Positions 25,315 through 33,670 of a DNA stretch of 64,000 bases are shown one piece after another. Source of the stretch: Fibrobacter sp. UWB10 (GTDB lineage Bacteria > Fibrobacterota > Fibrobacteria > Fibrobacterales > Fibrobacteraceae); NCBI RefSeq assembly GCF_900182935.1, contig NZ_FXUE01000004.1:236098-300097 (forward strand). Direction: 5' to 3'. The first letter of the stretch is position 1; every line of letters begins with the position of its first letter. The position numbers were made by a program, and so were the translations under genes. The notes under the pieces were generated by a model. The model did not search any database. It saw nothing but the letters and a program-made list of their open reading frames with translations, and had not been told where the DNA came from.

Positions 25315-27558
25315 TTATTTTCCGCGGCGGAAAGAGCTAAACTGCACCGGAGAATTATTCCGTTTTTCATTCCCGCGCTGATTGTCGCGGAAATTGCGGC
25401 CCTTGTTGCCACTGGAGTCGCGGCGGTCGCCGTTAAACTTGCGATCGCTATGGAAACTCTTACGTTCTCCATTCCCGAAATTGTTGTTGCGGTTTTCGTC
25501 ACGGAAGTCGCGGCGTTCGCGATTGTCATCACGACGACCTTCGCGCCTGTCATTGCGCGGTTCGCCAAATTGTGCTGCGCGGCGTTCTTTGCGGGCGGAG
25601 TTTTCCCAACGGCCCTTGTCGCCGGTTTTCTGCGGCACGATGGTGACTGCGCGCTGTTCGCGCTTCTGCTGTTCGCGCTGGCGGTATTCTTCGTTTTCTT
25701 CGCGTTCCTTGCTCGGGAAGAATTCCTTGCCTTCGGCCTTCGCGCTGCGGCTTAAGAGCAGGCGACCAATCTTGCCGAGTTTCAGGCGTTCAAGCGTCGC
25801 GCGAATCTGCGGGCGGTTCTCGGGAATGTACCAGAAGAAGAACTGGCGCTGGCTGCGCTTTTGCTCCGGCGTTTTCGCTACATAAAGCGGCTTGCCGTCC
25901 GGTGTCATTTCGCTGTAGAACATCTCGGTCGCAATCGTCATCGGTGTGGGCGTAAAGTCCTGCACCTGCTCCAGCTGGAATCCGAGCTGCTTTGTCTCGA
26001 GTGCAAGTTCGGCCATGTCGGCCTCGGTACATCCGGGGTGGCTACTAATAAAGTAAGGAATAATCTGCTGGCGCTTTCCGATGCGTTTGCATTCGTCATC
26101 AAAGAATTCCTTGAACTTGTGGAACAGCGTAAAGCTTGGCTTGCGCATCAGCTTGAGCACGGCGTCGCTCGTATGTTCCGGAGCCACCTTCAGGCGTCCG
26201 CTCACATGGTAGTCGATGAGCTCGCGGGCGTATTCTTCGTGGTCGCGAATCAGTTCCTTGTCGTCGGTTTCTTGCAGCAGCATGTCGTAACGCACGCCGC
26301 TTCCAATGAACAAGTGCTTTACCTTCGGGTGGTTACGCACTTCGCGGTAAAGTTCCAAAAGCTCGTGGTGGTGCGTGTCCATGTTGTCGCAGACTTTCGG
26401 GGTCAGGCAACTGGGGCGTGCGCACTTTTGACAACGGCTCGGGTCGCGACCGCGCATGTTGTACATGTTGGCGCTCGGACCGCCCAAATCGGTGATGGTG
26501 CCGGCAAAGCCGTCCATTTTCGTAATCAAATCCACTTCGCGCAGAATGCTTTCTCGGCTACGGCTCGCAATGAACTTACCCTGGTGTGCGTTGATGGCGC
26601 AAAAACTACATCCGCCAAAACAGCCGCGGTGCGTGTTGATGCTAAACTTAATCATGTCGAACGCAGGCACGTTGCCGCGCTTTCTGTAACGCGGGTGCGG
26701 TTCGCGGGCGTAGTTGTATTCAAAGCTTTCGTCCAGCTCGCCGTATTCCAGCGGCGGGTAGGCGGGGTTAATTACCACGGTCTGTTCTGCGACATCTTGC
26801 AGAATGCGACGCTGGAACCACTTGTTGCATTCGATGTCTACCCTGCGGCAGTTCTCGATTTGATTGCGCTTGTTGGCGAGGCATTCCTCGTAACTATACA
26901 GGCGCATGTCTTCCCACTGCTTGGTCGTAGGAATTTGTCCCTTGGGCGCAAGGTAAGCGGTCTGCGGAATCGAATGCAGGCTGGAGAAAGGTACGCCCTT
27001 CTTCAAGAGTCGTACGATTTCTTTCAGCGGCTTTTCGCCCATGCCGTAAACGAGAATGTCGGCTTGCGTATCGAAAAGAATGCTGGGCTTAAGTTTGTCG
27101 CTCCAGTAGTCGTAATGCGTCACGCGGCGCAGGCTTGATTCGAGCCCGCCAATGAGTAGCGGCACATCGGGATAGAGCTTCTTTAAAATCTTGGCGTACG
27201 TGTAAGTCGCGTAATCGGGGCGGAAACCGGCCTTGTTTCCCGGTGTAAAAGCATCGTCGCTACGCAGGCGCTTGGCGGCGGTGTAATGGTTCACCATGGA
27301 ATCCATGCCGCTCGAAATCGCGAAGAACATGCGAGGCTTGCCGAGTTTCTTGAAGTCGCGCAAGTCGTCGCGCCAGTTCGGCTGTGGCAAGATTGCCACG
27401 CGCAGGCCTTCATGTTCGAAAAGTCGACCGACCACAGCGTGCCCAAAGCAGGGGTGGTCCACGTAGGCGTCCGCGCTAATGATAATCACATCGACATAGT
27501 CCCAGCCGAGTTCGTCCAGGTCTTCTTTGCAGATGGGTAAAAAGCGCGGATCGTACAT
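25315..27558 (-). CDS. ygiQ: YgiQ-family radical SAM protein
   Basis: From the ATG at 27558 (MYDPRFLPICKED) the protein is 747 residues, normal for YgiQ. An upstream in-frame start at 27582 would add eight hydrophobic residues and is less likely. The N-terminal UPF0313 part has DVIIISADAYVDHPCFG and GGLESSLRRVTHYDYW. The 4Fe-4S cluster motif CxxxCxxC (CFGGCSFC) is near residue 311. The C-terminal ~110 residues are an Arg/Asn/Asp/Gly-rich basic tail (RRDDNRERRDFRDENR), which suggests RNA or nucleic acid contact. The reaction is unknown in the family. The gene is monocistronic. Confidence 0.9.
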   Translation of the reverse strand: MYDPRFLPICKEDLDELGWDYVDVIIISADAYVDHPCFGHAVVGRLFEHEGLRVAILPQPNWRDDLRDFKKLGKPRMFFAISSGMDSMVNHYTAAKRLRSDDAFTPGNKAGFRPDYATYTYAKILKKLYPDVPLLIGGLESSLRRVTHYDYWSDKLKPSILFDTQADILVYGMGEKPLKEIVRLLKKGVPFSSLHSIPQTAYLAPKGQIPTTKQWEDMRLYSYEECLANKRNQIENCRRVDIECNKWFQRRILQDVAEQTVVINPAYPPLEYGELDESFEYNYAREPHPRYRKRGNVPAFDMIKFSINTHRGCFGGCSFCAINAHQGKFIASRSRESILREVDLITKMDGFAGTITDLGGPSANMYNMRGRDPSRCQKCARPSCLTPKVCDNMDTHHHELLELYREVRNHPKVKHLFIGSGVRYDMLLQETDDKELIRDHEEYARELIDYHVSGRLKVAPEHTSDAVLKLMRKPSFTLFHKFKEFFDDECKRIGKRQQIIPYFISSHPGCTEADMAELALETKQLGFQLEQVQDFTPTPMTIATEMFYSEMTPDGKPLYVAKTPEQKRSQRQFFFWYIPENRPQIRATLERLKLGKIGRLLLSRSAKAEGKEFFPSKEREENEEYRQREQQKREQRAVTIVPQKTGDKGRWENSARKERRAAQFGEPRNDRREGRRDDNRERRDFRDENRNNNFGNGERKSFHSDRKFNGDRRDSSGNKGRNFRDNQRGNEKRNNSPVQFSSFRRGK

Positions 27559-27625
27559 AATAAAAAAGATAGAAAAAGCCACCGATATTTCTGTCGGAGG
27601 CTTCTGCTTTAGAGGGATGGAGTCG

Positions 27626-27796
27626 CTACATAGTCAAATTTTTTAGATAGTTCGTTAAGTCCATATTCGCGGTGTAGCTCACTGGGCATTCAATGATGCT
27701 TGGAACATCCTGAGAAAAGGCCTCTTTCAAAGTGTCTGTTAAATCTTCGGTGCGTTCGATGCAAAATGAGCGGCCTAAACAAGCCTTTTCCGCCAT
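27626..27796 (-). pseudogene. Remnant of an acetolactate synthase (AlsS-like) C-terminus
   Basis: A 56-codon frame encodes GRSFCIERTEDLTDTLKEAF followed by DVPSIIECPVSYTANM and LTNYLKNL. This matches the very C-terminal end of thiamine-pyrophosphate-dependent alpha-acetolactate synthases, where a 'pvliDvPVDYSeNm' segment ends the enzyme. The other ~500 residues are missing and an in-frame stop lies four codons upstream of the ATG. I read it as a gene remnant. No insertion sequence or repeat marks the break. Confidence 0.6.
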
Positions 27797-27820
27797 TTTC
27801 TGTTTCTAAATGTTTGTTTT

Positions 27821-27890
27821 GTGTACAAGAAATGTAAGGCTATGCAGAAAACGTGACTACAAGAATCTTACACAAAATGTACTTTTTACA
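27821..27890. promoter_or_regulatory. TGTA/TACA palindromes upstream of urtA
   Basis: The remaining part of the gap before urtA holds TGTACA (27822-27827), the inverted pair TGTAAG (27833-27838) / CTTACA (27867-27872), and the palindrome TGTACTTTTTACA (27878-27890). They lie 65-130 bases upstream of the sigma-54 promoter, where an enhancer-binding activator would be expected. Similar sequences occur at the far end of the urease locus. Confidence 0.35.
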
Positions 27891-27953
27891 GAATTTGCAA
27901 GTTTTCTCAACTCATGCCCATCTATTATAGGCAAATTGGATTTCTCCGACGAT

Positions 27954-27969
27954 TGGCACGGCTTTTGCA
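27954..27969 (+). promoter_or_regulatory. Sigma-54 promoter of the urea transport/urease locus
   Basis: TGGCAC-GGCTT-TTGCA matches the -24/-12 consensus at every key base. GG (27955-27956) and GC (27967-27968) are separated by exactly ten bases. Transcription should start near 27980, ten bases before the AGGAG ribosome site of urtA. This implies control by RpoN and an activator, as expected for nitrogen-regulated genes. Confidence 0.85.
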
Positions 27970-28003
27970 ATTACACAACCGAAACCAACAAGGAGAATTC
28001 CTC

Positions 28004-29254
28004 ATGAACATTACCCGTAAGTTTTTATCCACTCTTGCTACTGGCGCATTGGTCCTGGGTGTCTTCGGCCTCATGGGCTGTGAAGACAGCAAGGAAAGTA
28101 CAACTGTCAAGAAGGAGAGCGAAACCGTCAAGGTGGGCTTGCTTCACTCCCTCACCGGTCCCATGGCCATCAGCGAAAAGTCAGTCCGCGATGCAGAAGT
28201 CTTGGCTATCGAACAGATCAACAAGGCCGGTGGCGTTCTTGGCAAGCAGATTGTTTTTGTTGAAGAAGACGGCGCTTCTGAACCGTCCACTTTCGCAACC
28301 AAGGCTGAAAAGCTGATCGACATCGAAAAGGTTGCTACTGTATTCGGCTGCTGGACTTCTTCTTCCCGTAAGGCTGTAAAGCCCATTTTCGAAGAATACA
28401 AGTCCCTGCTTTGGTATCCGGTGCAGTACGAAGGCATGGAAATGTCTCCCAACATCGTCTACACGGGTGCAGCACCTAACCAGCAGATCGTTCCGGCTAT
28501 CGAGTACCTGATTTCCAAGGGTTACAAGAAGCTGTTCCTTTTGGGTTCCGACTACGTGTTCCCCCGCACCGCGAACATGATCATCAACGCTCAGGCTAAG
28601 GCTGCAGGCGTTGCCGTGGTGGGCGAAGAATACGCCGATATGGATCAGACCGATTTCGCAGCCATCATCGCAAAGATTGAAGCCGCAAAGCCCGATGTCA
28701 TCGTGAACACCTTGAACGGTACCGGCAACGTTTCTTTCTTCAAGCAGATGTCCGAAAAGAACTACTCCAGCAAGGAATACATGACGATGTCCTTCTCCAT
28801 TGCTGAAGAAGAAGTGGCTGCCATCGGCCCTGCCATTCTCAAGGGTCACCTGGTTTCCTGGAACTACTACCAGACGACTTCTACTCCTGAAAACGAAGCC
28901 TTCGTTGCCGCTTACAAGGCAAAGTTCGGTGAAAAGCGCGTAACTTCTGATCCGGCTGAAGCGGCATACGATGCAGTTTATCTGTGGGCAGAAGCTGTGA
29001 AGGTCGCCAAGAGCTTCGAAGTGGATGCAATCCTTACCGCACTCAAGTCTGGAACAATTTCCTTCAAGGCTCCGGAAGGCGTCGTGACGGTTGACGGCAA
29101 GTCTCAGCACCTCTCCAAGCCGGTCCGCGTGGGTGAAGTTGCCGAAGACGGCTTGATCAAGGAAGTGTATGCTACCGCTGGCCCCGTGGCCCCGGATCCG
29201 TACCTGACGACCTACGATTGGGCGGTAAAGGCCGGTCTCCAGCCGCTGAACTAA
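28004..29254 (+). CDS. urtA: Urea ABC transporter substrate-binding lipoprotein
   Basis: This 416-residue protein binds urea outside the inner membrane and delivers it to UrtBC. The start at 28004 is supported by AGGAG at 27991-27995; a lipoprotein signal ends at LMGC (Cys26). Family features are VGLLHSLTGPMAISEKSVRDA, INKAGGVLGK, FGCWTSSSRKAVKPIFEEY, LLWYPVQYEGMEMSPNIVYTG, and the AAYDAVYLWAEAV stretch. Length is normal. The gene is first in the locus, directly behind the sigma-54 promoter. Two GC-rich hairpins with a short T tract follow it, which may keep its expression higher than that of the membrane components. Confidence 0.95.
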   Translation: MNITRKFLSTLATGALVLGVFGLMGCEDSKESTTVKKESETVKVGLLHSLTGPMAISEKSVRDAEVLAIEQINKAGGVLGKQIVFVEEDGASEPSTFATKAEKLIDIEKVATVFGCWTSSSRKAVKPIFEEYKSLLWYPVQYEGMEMSPNIVYTGAAPNQQIVPAIEYLISKGYKKLFLLGSDYVFPRTANMIINAQAKAAGVAVVGEEYADMDQTDFAAIIAKIEAAKPDVIVNTLNGTGNVSFFKQMSEKNYSSKEYMTMSFSIAEEEVAAIGPAILKGHLVSWNYYQTTSTPENEAFVAAYKAKFGEKRVTSDPAEAAYDAVYLWAEAVKVAKSFEVDAILTALKSGTISFKAPEGVVTVDGKSQHLSKPVRVGEVAEDGLIKEVYATAGPVAPDPYLTTYDWAVKAGLQPLN

Positions 29255-29283
29255 ATCTCGTTTTGCCATCCTACAATAAGACC

Positions 29284-29340
29284 GCGGGCTCTCGCGCCCG
29301 CATCAACGCAACAGCGGGCCTTAGGGCCCGCGCCCTTTTT
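29284..29340 (+). terminator. Double hairpin / attenuator between urtA and urtB
   Basis: Two stems follow urtA: GCGGGC/GCCCGC (29284-29301) and GCGGGCC/GGCCCGC (29314-29331), the second with a CGCCCTTTTT tail. A partial terminator or 3'-stabilising structure here would give excess mRNA for the binding protein. Confidence 0.65.
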
Positions 29341-29386
29341 GCAAATAAAACTTCAACTTTTTAAACGCATTCGGACCGAGGGTACC

Positions 29387-30289
29387 TTGGAACAAACCAT
29401 CAACATCCTTTTTAACGGTTTAAGCCTCAGCTCCATTATTTTGTTGACCTCCTTAGGCCTTGCCATTACCTTTGGCGTAATGCGCGTCATTAACATGGCC
29501 CATGGCGAATTCGTCATGATAGGTGCCTACACGACGTTTGTGGTTCAACAGCTTTTCTCAAAGTTCCTGCCCGAATCAATCGGCGGTCTTTACTACTTCG
29601 TAGCTATTGCAGCTGCATTCGGCGTTGCATTCGGCCTAGGAAGCCTCCTGGAAAAATTTGTGATTTCCAGACTTTATGGTCGTGAAATCGATACCCTTTT
29701 GGCCACATGGGGCATCAGCCTGATTTTGCAACAGGGAGCCCGTTCCATCTTTGGTTCCCAGGGCGTAAACGTTAATGCCCCCGCCTTCCTCAGCGGCGGT
29801 ATCACTCTTGGAGAATGTACTTTCTCCTACAACAGAATTTTCATTATCCTACTGGTGACCCTTTGCATGGGCGCTGTTTGGCTCGTCATGTACAAGTCTA
29901 ATTTCGGCTGCCAGATGCGCGCTGTGATGCAGAACCGTCCCATGGCTCAATGCATGGGTATCAACTCCCGTAAGGTGGACAACGTCACCTTCGCCATGGG
30001 TTCCGGATTCGCTGGCATTGCAGGCTGCTCCGTAGCCCTCTTGGGTTCCATCGACTCCACCGTTGGCCAAAGCTACATCGTCAACTCCTTTATGGCTGTA
30101 GTGCTTGGGGGCGTTGGCAACTTGGCCGGTACTGTCATCGGTTCCAGCATTATCGGCATCAGTTCCATCTTTACTGAAAACTACACCTCTTCCACTATTG
30201 CAAAGGCTGTAGTACTTCTTATCGTCATTGTGTTCTTGCAAAAGAGACCCCAAGGCTTGTTTGTTATCAAGAGCAGAAATTTGGATTAA
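29387..30289 (+). CDS. urtB: Urea ABC transporter permease UrtB
   Basis: I place the start at TTG 29387 because GAGGGT precedes it and the protein then begins like other UrtB proteins; an earlier in-frame TTG at 29339 would overlap the terminator tail. The 300-residue product is a branched-chain-type permease with about eight membrane segments. Signatures are LGLAITFGVMRVINMAHGEFVMIGAY near the N-terminus, LATWGISLILQQGARSIFG, and AVVLGGVGNLAGTVIGS. It forms the channel with UrtC, which follows after 29 bases. Confidence 0.92.
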   Translation: MEQTINILFNGLSLSSIILLTSLGLAITFGVMRVINMAHGEFVMIGAYTTFVVQQLFSKFLPESIGGLYYFVAIAAAFGVAFGLGSLLEKFVISRLYGREIDTLLATWGISLILQQGARSIFGSQGVNVNAPAFLSGGITLGECTFSYNRIFIILLVTLCMGAVWLVMYKSNFGCQMRAVMQNRPMAQCMGINSRKVDNVTFAMGSGFAGIAGCSVALLGSIDSTVGQSYIVNSFMAVVLGGVGNLAGTVIGSSIIGISSIFTENYTSSTIAKAVVLLIVIVFLQKRPQGLFVIKSRNLD

Positions 30290-30318
30290 AGGTTTAACGA
30301 AGGATTTTAGGTACAACC

Positions 30319-31413
30319 ATGAAGGCTTTAAAACTATTCGAAAGACACGGATCCAACGTTACTTTTGGGATTATCGTTTTTATCCTGGCCATGATGCCTG
30401 TGCTCCTGATGCTGGGCGTGGTCAGCAGCGGTTCCACCATTTTGTTCCTGGGCAAGTGCATTAGCTTTGCCATCGTAGCCATCGGTATCGATTTGATCTG
30501 GGGCTATACTGGAATTTTGAGCCTTGGTCACGGCTTGTATTTTGCCTTGGGCGGATATGCCATGGCCATGTACCTGAAAATGCAGGCTACCGGCGGACAG
30601 ATTACGGACTTTATGCACATCGGCGGTTTGACAGAATTGCCTTTTGTCTGGGAGTTTTTCACCCTTTCTCCGGGTAGCTTGCTCTTTGTTGTTATCGCCC
30701 CCGCAACTGTTGCATGGATCGTGGGCTACTTCATTTTCAAGAACCGCGTGAAAGGCGTTTATTTTTCCATTATTTCCCAGGCGCTGACTTGGGCCGCATG
30801 TTCCCTGTTTATCGCTATGTCCCCCTACACCAACGGTAACGTGGGCATCACCGAAATCAAGTCCATTTTCGGTAGCATCAAGGGCAGTGCAAACCAAGGA
30901 AATATGTTCCTGCTTTTTTACGCCGCTCTTATTACTTTAGTTGTAATTTACGCTCTTTCCAAATTCCTGGTGGAACGTAAATTCGGCAAGGTTTTGATCG
31001 CTATTCGCGACGGTGAAAACAGAACTTATTTCTCCGGTTATCCTGTAAGCCGCTACAAGACTTTCATCTACGTTCTTTCTGCAGCTTTCGCAGGCATTGC
31101 CGGCGCTATCTTCGTGAACTTTAACGGATGTATCACTCCTTCCCAGATGACGATTACCTACTCCATAGGCATGGTAATCTGGGTGGCCATCGGCGGCCGC
31201 GGAACCATTATCGGTGCTGTGATTGGAGCTTTTTTCATTAACATCTGCGAATACAACTTGAGCTCCGGTAGTACCGTAGAAGTTTGGCAGTACATTATCG
31301 GCATTCTGTTTTGTGCCACCATTCTGTTCTTTAAGGGAGGCATCGTCGGACTTGTTCAAGATAAGGCTCCCAAAATCATTGCAAAAATTCGCACCGGCAA
31401 GGTGAAGGCTTAA
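30319..31413 (+). CDS. urtC: Urea ABC transporter permease UrtC
   Basis: This 364-residue integral membrane protein is the second channel subunit. UrtC features are GIDLIWGYTGILSLGHGLYFALGGYA near residue 60, NGNVGITEI in a periplasmic loop, the EAA-like cytoplasmic loop RDGENRTYFSGYPVSRYK, and WVAIGGRGTIIGAVIGA. Hydrophobic segments fit eight to ten helices. Nine bases separate it from urtD, so all transporter genes are co-translated. Confidence 0.93.
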   Translation: MKALKLFERHGSNVTFGIIVFILAMMPVLLMLGVVSSGSTILFLGKCISFAIVAIGIDLIWGYTGILSLGHGLYFALGGYAMAMYLKMQATGGQITDFMHIGGLTELPFVWEFFTLSPGSLLFVVIAPATVAWIVGYFIFKNRVKGVYFSIISQALTWAACSLFIAMSPYTNGNVGITEIKSIFGSIKGSANQGNMFLLFYAALITLVVIYALSKFLVERKFGKVLIAIRDGENRTYFSGYPVSRYKTFIYVLSAAFAGIAGAIFVNFNGCITPSQMTITYSIGMVIWVAIGGRGTIIGAVIGAFFINICEYNLSSGSTVEVWQYIIGILFCATILFFKGGIVGLVQDKAPKIIAKIRTGKVKA

Positions 31414-31421
31414 GGTAGATT

Positions 31422-32252
31422 ATGTCCTACGAAATCGTTTCGAAAGAAGAACTGCATGCAAAGATCGAAAAAGTTGAACCCGTCAAACAGCTTTGTCCCT
31501 TTGTTCTTGAAATCGACCATATCTCTGTCTGCTTTGATGGCTTTTACGCCTTGCACAATGTTCATACCAAGGTTAAGAGAAATGACATTCATTTCTTTAT
31601 TGGTCCTAACGGTGCAGGCAAAACCACTTTGCTGGATATTATCTGTTCCAAGACAAAGCCCACCAGCGGCTGCGTGGTTTTCCACCCGATGTACAAGGAT
31701 CCCGTGATCTTGACGGGTATGAAGGAATACAAGATTGTCTGGCTTGGAATAGGCAGGAAATTCCAAGTGCCTTCTGTGTTTGTCAACTTGACTGTGGAAG
31801 AAAACATGATTCTCTCTTTGAAAAAAGGCAAGAGAATTGTGGATGCCATTCTTCGCAAGCCCAAGAAGGAAGAAATGGACCACATTGAAGAAACCTTGCA
31901 GAAGGTTGGTCTTGCCGACAAACGCAATTGGCGTGCCGGTTCCTTGGCTCATGGCGAAAAGCAATGGCTTGAAATCGCTATGCAGCTGGTGCAAAAACCG
32001 GAAGTCATTATGTTGGACGAGCCCGCCGCAGGCATGGGCAAGCCCGAGACTTTCAAGACCGGCGAAATCTTGAAGGAAATCAAGAAAGAATGCACCGTTA
32101 TCGTTATTGAACACGATATGGATTTTGTCAAGCAGATTGCAGACAAAGTAACTGTTCTTCACGAAGGGAAAATTCTGATGGAAGGCGGTGTGAAAGAAGT
32201 GCTAGCTGATCCCACCGTACAAAAGGTTTACTTGGGTCGCGGTGGCGAATAG
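31422..32252 (+). CDS. urtD: Urea ABC transporter ATP-binding protein UrtD
   Basis: This 276-residue ATPase drives urea import. Walker A is GPNGAGKT, near residue 65. The signature loop is LAHGEKQWLEIA, which replaces LSGGQ and is characteristic of UrtD (usually LSHGQKQWLEI). Walker B with the catalytic Glu is VIMLDEPAAGM, and the switch His is in IVIEHDMDFV. It is about 25 residues longer at the N-terminus than LivG-type ATPases. It is followed nine bases later by urtE. Confidence 0.95.
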   Translation: MSYEIVSKEELHAKIEKVEPVKQLCPFVLEIDHISVCFDGFYALHNVHTKVKRNDIHFFIGPNGAGKTTLLDIICSKTKPTSGCVVFHPMYKDPVILTGMKEYKIVWLGIGRKFQVPSVFVNLTVEENMILSLKKGKRIVDAILRKPKKEEMDHIEETLQKVGLADKRNWRAGSLAHGEKQWLEIAMQLVQKPEVIMLDEPAAGMGKPETFKTGEILKEIKKECTVIVIEHDMDFVKQIADKVTVLHEGKILMEGGVKEVLADPTVQKVYLGRGGE

Positions 32253-32261
32253 GAGATTTTT

Positions 32262-32975
32262 ATGCTTTACTTGAAAAACATGGATTCTTATTACGGTGAA
32301 AGTAAGGTCATCGAAGGCCTCTCTCTGGATATTCCCAAGGGAAAGATTGTCAGCCTTATCGGCCGTAACGGCGTTGGCAAAAGCACTACTTTGAAGAGCA
32401 TTATGGGCTTGGTCAAGACCGGTCCCGAAACATCCCTCCTTTTTGACGGCAAGGAAATTGCCGGCTTGCCTGCATACGAACGCGTTCGCCGCGGCATCGG
32501 CTATGTTCCCCAGGGCCGCGATATCTTCCCGCAGATGACTGTTCTTGAAAACTTGGAGTTGGGCGTGCAACCTAAACTTGGCCGCGGCGAGAAAGTGGGC
32601 AAGAACAAGATTCCCGAATACTTGTACGATTTGTTCCCTATTCTTCCTAAGTTTGCCAAACGCAGGGGCGGAGATCTTTCTGGAGGCCAGCAGCAGCAAC
32701 TTGCCATCGCCCGCGCCTTGGTGCAGGATCCTAAAATCTTGATTTTGGACGAGCCCACCGAAGGTATTCAGCCCTCCATCATTAACGACATTGGCCGCGC
32801 CATTCGCAAGATTAACGAATGGAAAGGCATTACCGTATTGCTGGTGGAACAGTACCTGGATTTTGTCATGGAAAATAGCCACTACATCAACATTATGGAA
32901 AAGGGCAACATCATTTTCCACAAGGAAACTTCCCTTTGCGAAAAGGCTAAAGTCCAGAAACTGATGACGGATTAA
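32262..32975 (+). CDS. urtE: Urea ABC transporter ATP-binding protein UrtE
   Basis: This 237-residue ATPase pairs with UrtD. Walker A is GRNGVGKST (near 36-44), Q-loop [15 protein letters not shown], signature [15 protein letters not shown], Walker [16 protein letters not shown] and switch [10 protein letters not shown], where Gln replaces the usual His, as is common in LivF/UrtE proteins. The stop codon is two bases before the urease gene, tying transport to urease expression. Confidence 0.95.
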   Translation: MLYLKNMDSYYGESKVIEGLSLDIPKGKIVSLIGRNGVGKSTTLKSIMGLVKTGPETSLLFDGKEIAGLPAYERVRRGIGYVPQGRDIFPQMTVLENLELGVQPKLGRGEKVGKNKIPEYLYDLFPILPKFAKRRGGDLSGGQQQQLAIARALVQDPKILILDEPTEGIQPSIINDIGRAIRKINEWKGITVLLVEQYLDFVMENSHYINIMEKGNIIFHKETSLCEKAKVQKLMTD

Positions 32976-32977
32976 TT

Positions 32978-33658
32978 ATGCATTTAACTCCCAGAGAAAC
33001 TGAAAAGCTGATGCTGCATTACGCAGGAATCGTTGCAAGCGAAAGGTTACAGCGAGGTTTAAAGCTTAACTATCCCGAGGCTATCGCCTACATTTCTAGC
33101 AAACTATTGGAACTGGCCCGCGACGGCAAATCTGTTGCAGACTTGATGTCAGAAGGCCGCAAGATGCTCTCCGCAGATCAGGTTCTTGATGGCGTTGCAG
33201 AAATGATTCACGAAGTCCAGCTGGAAGCTACTTTCCCCGATGGCACCAAGCTTGTCACCGTACACGATCCCATTCCCACCACCGGAAAAATCATTCCCGG
33301 CGAAGTCCTTGTGGAAGACGGGTTCATCGAATTGAACGTCGGCAAGAAAACCATCATTTTGGACGTCACCAATACCGCGGATCGCCCTGTTCAGGTAGGT
33401 TCCCACTTCCATTTCTTCGAAGTCAACAAGAAATTGGATTTTGATCGCACGGCCGCCTACGGCATGCGTCTCGATATTCCCGCAGGCACTGCCGTTCGCT
33501 TTGAACCTGGCGAAACAAAGACCGTGAACCTGGTGGAAATCGGCGGCTCTCGCGAAGGCCACGGCTTGAATGGCTTGGTGGAAGGCTTGATGGACGACGA
33601 AAAGATTAAATCCGCGGCGTTAGACAGGGCTTCTGCAGAAAAATTCGCAGGCGCATAA
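32978..33658 (+). CDS. ureA: Urease gamma-beta fusion subunit
   Basis: The 226-residue protein joins the gamma subunit (residues ~1-100: [43 protein letters not shown]-like VADLMSEGR) to the beta subunit (residues ~112-226: [54 protein letters not shown]). Such a two-in-one subunit is best known from Helicobacter UreA; most bacteria have separate ureA and ureB. Two bases separate it from urtE and 12 from ureC. It assembles with UreC into the nickel urease. Confidence 0.95.
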   Translation: MHLTPRETEKLMLHYAGIVASERLQRGLKLNYPEAIAYISSKLLELARDGKSVADLMSEGRKMLSADQVLDGVAEMIHEVQLEATFPDGTKLVTVHDPIPTTGKIIPGEVLVEDGFIELNVGKKTIILDVTNTADRPVQVGSHFHFFEVNKKLDFDRTAAYGMRLDIPAGTAVRFEPGETKTVNLVEIGGSREGHGLNGLVEGLMDDEKIKSAALDRASAEKFAGA

Positions 33659-33670
33659 AGGCGGGAATTT

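Noticed and set aside
27914..28003. An upstream in-frame ATG as start of urtA.
   Set aside because: It lies upstream of the sigma-54 promoter and would disrupt the lipoprotein signal. The ATG at 28004 has a strong ribosome site.
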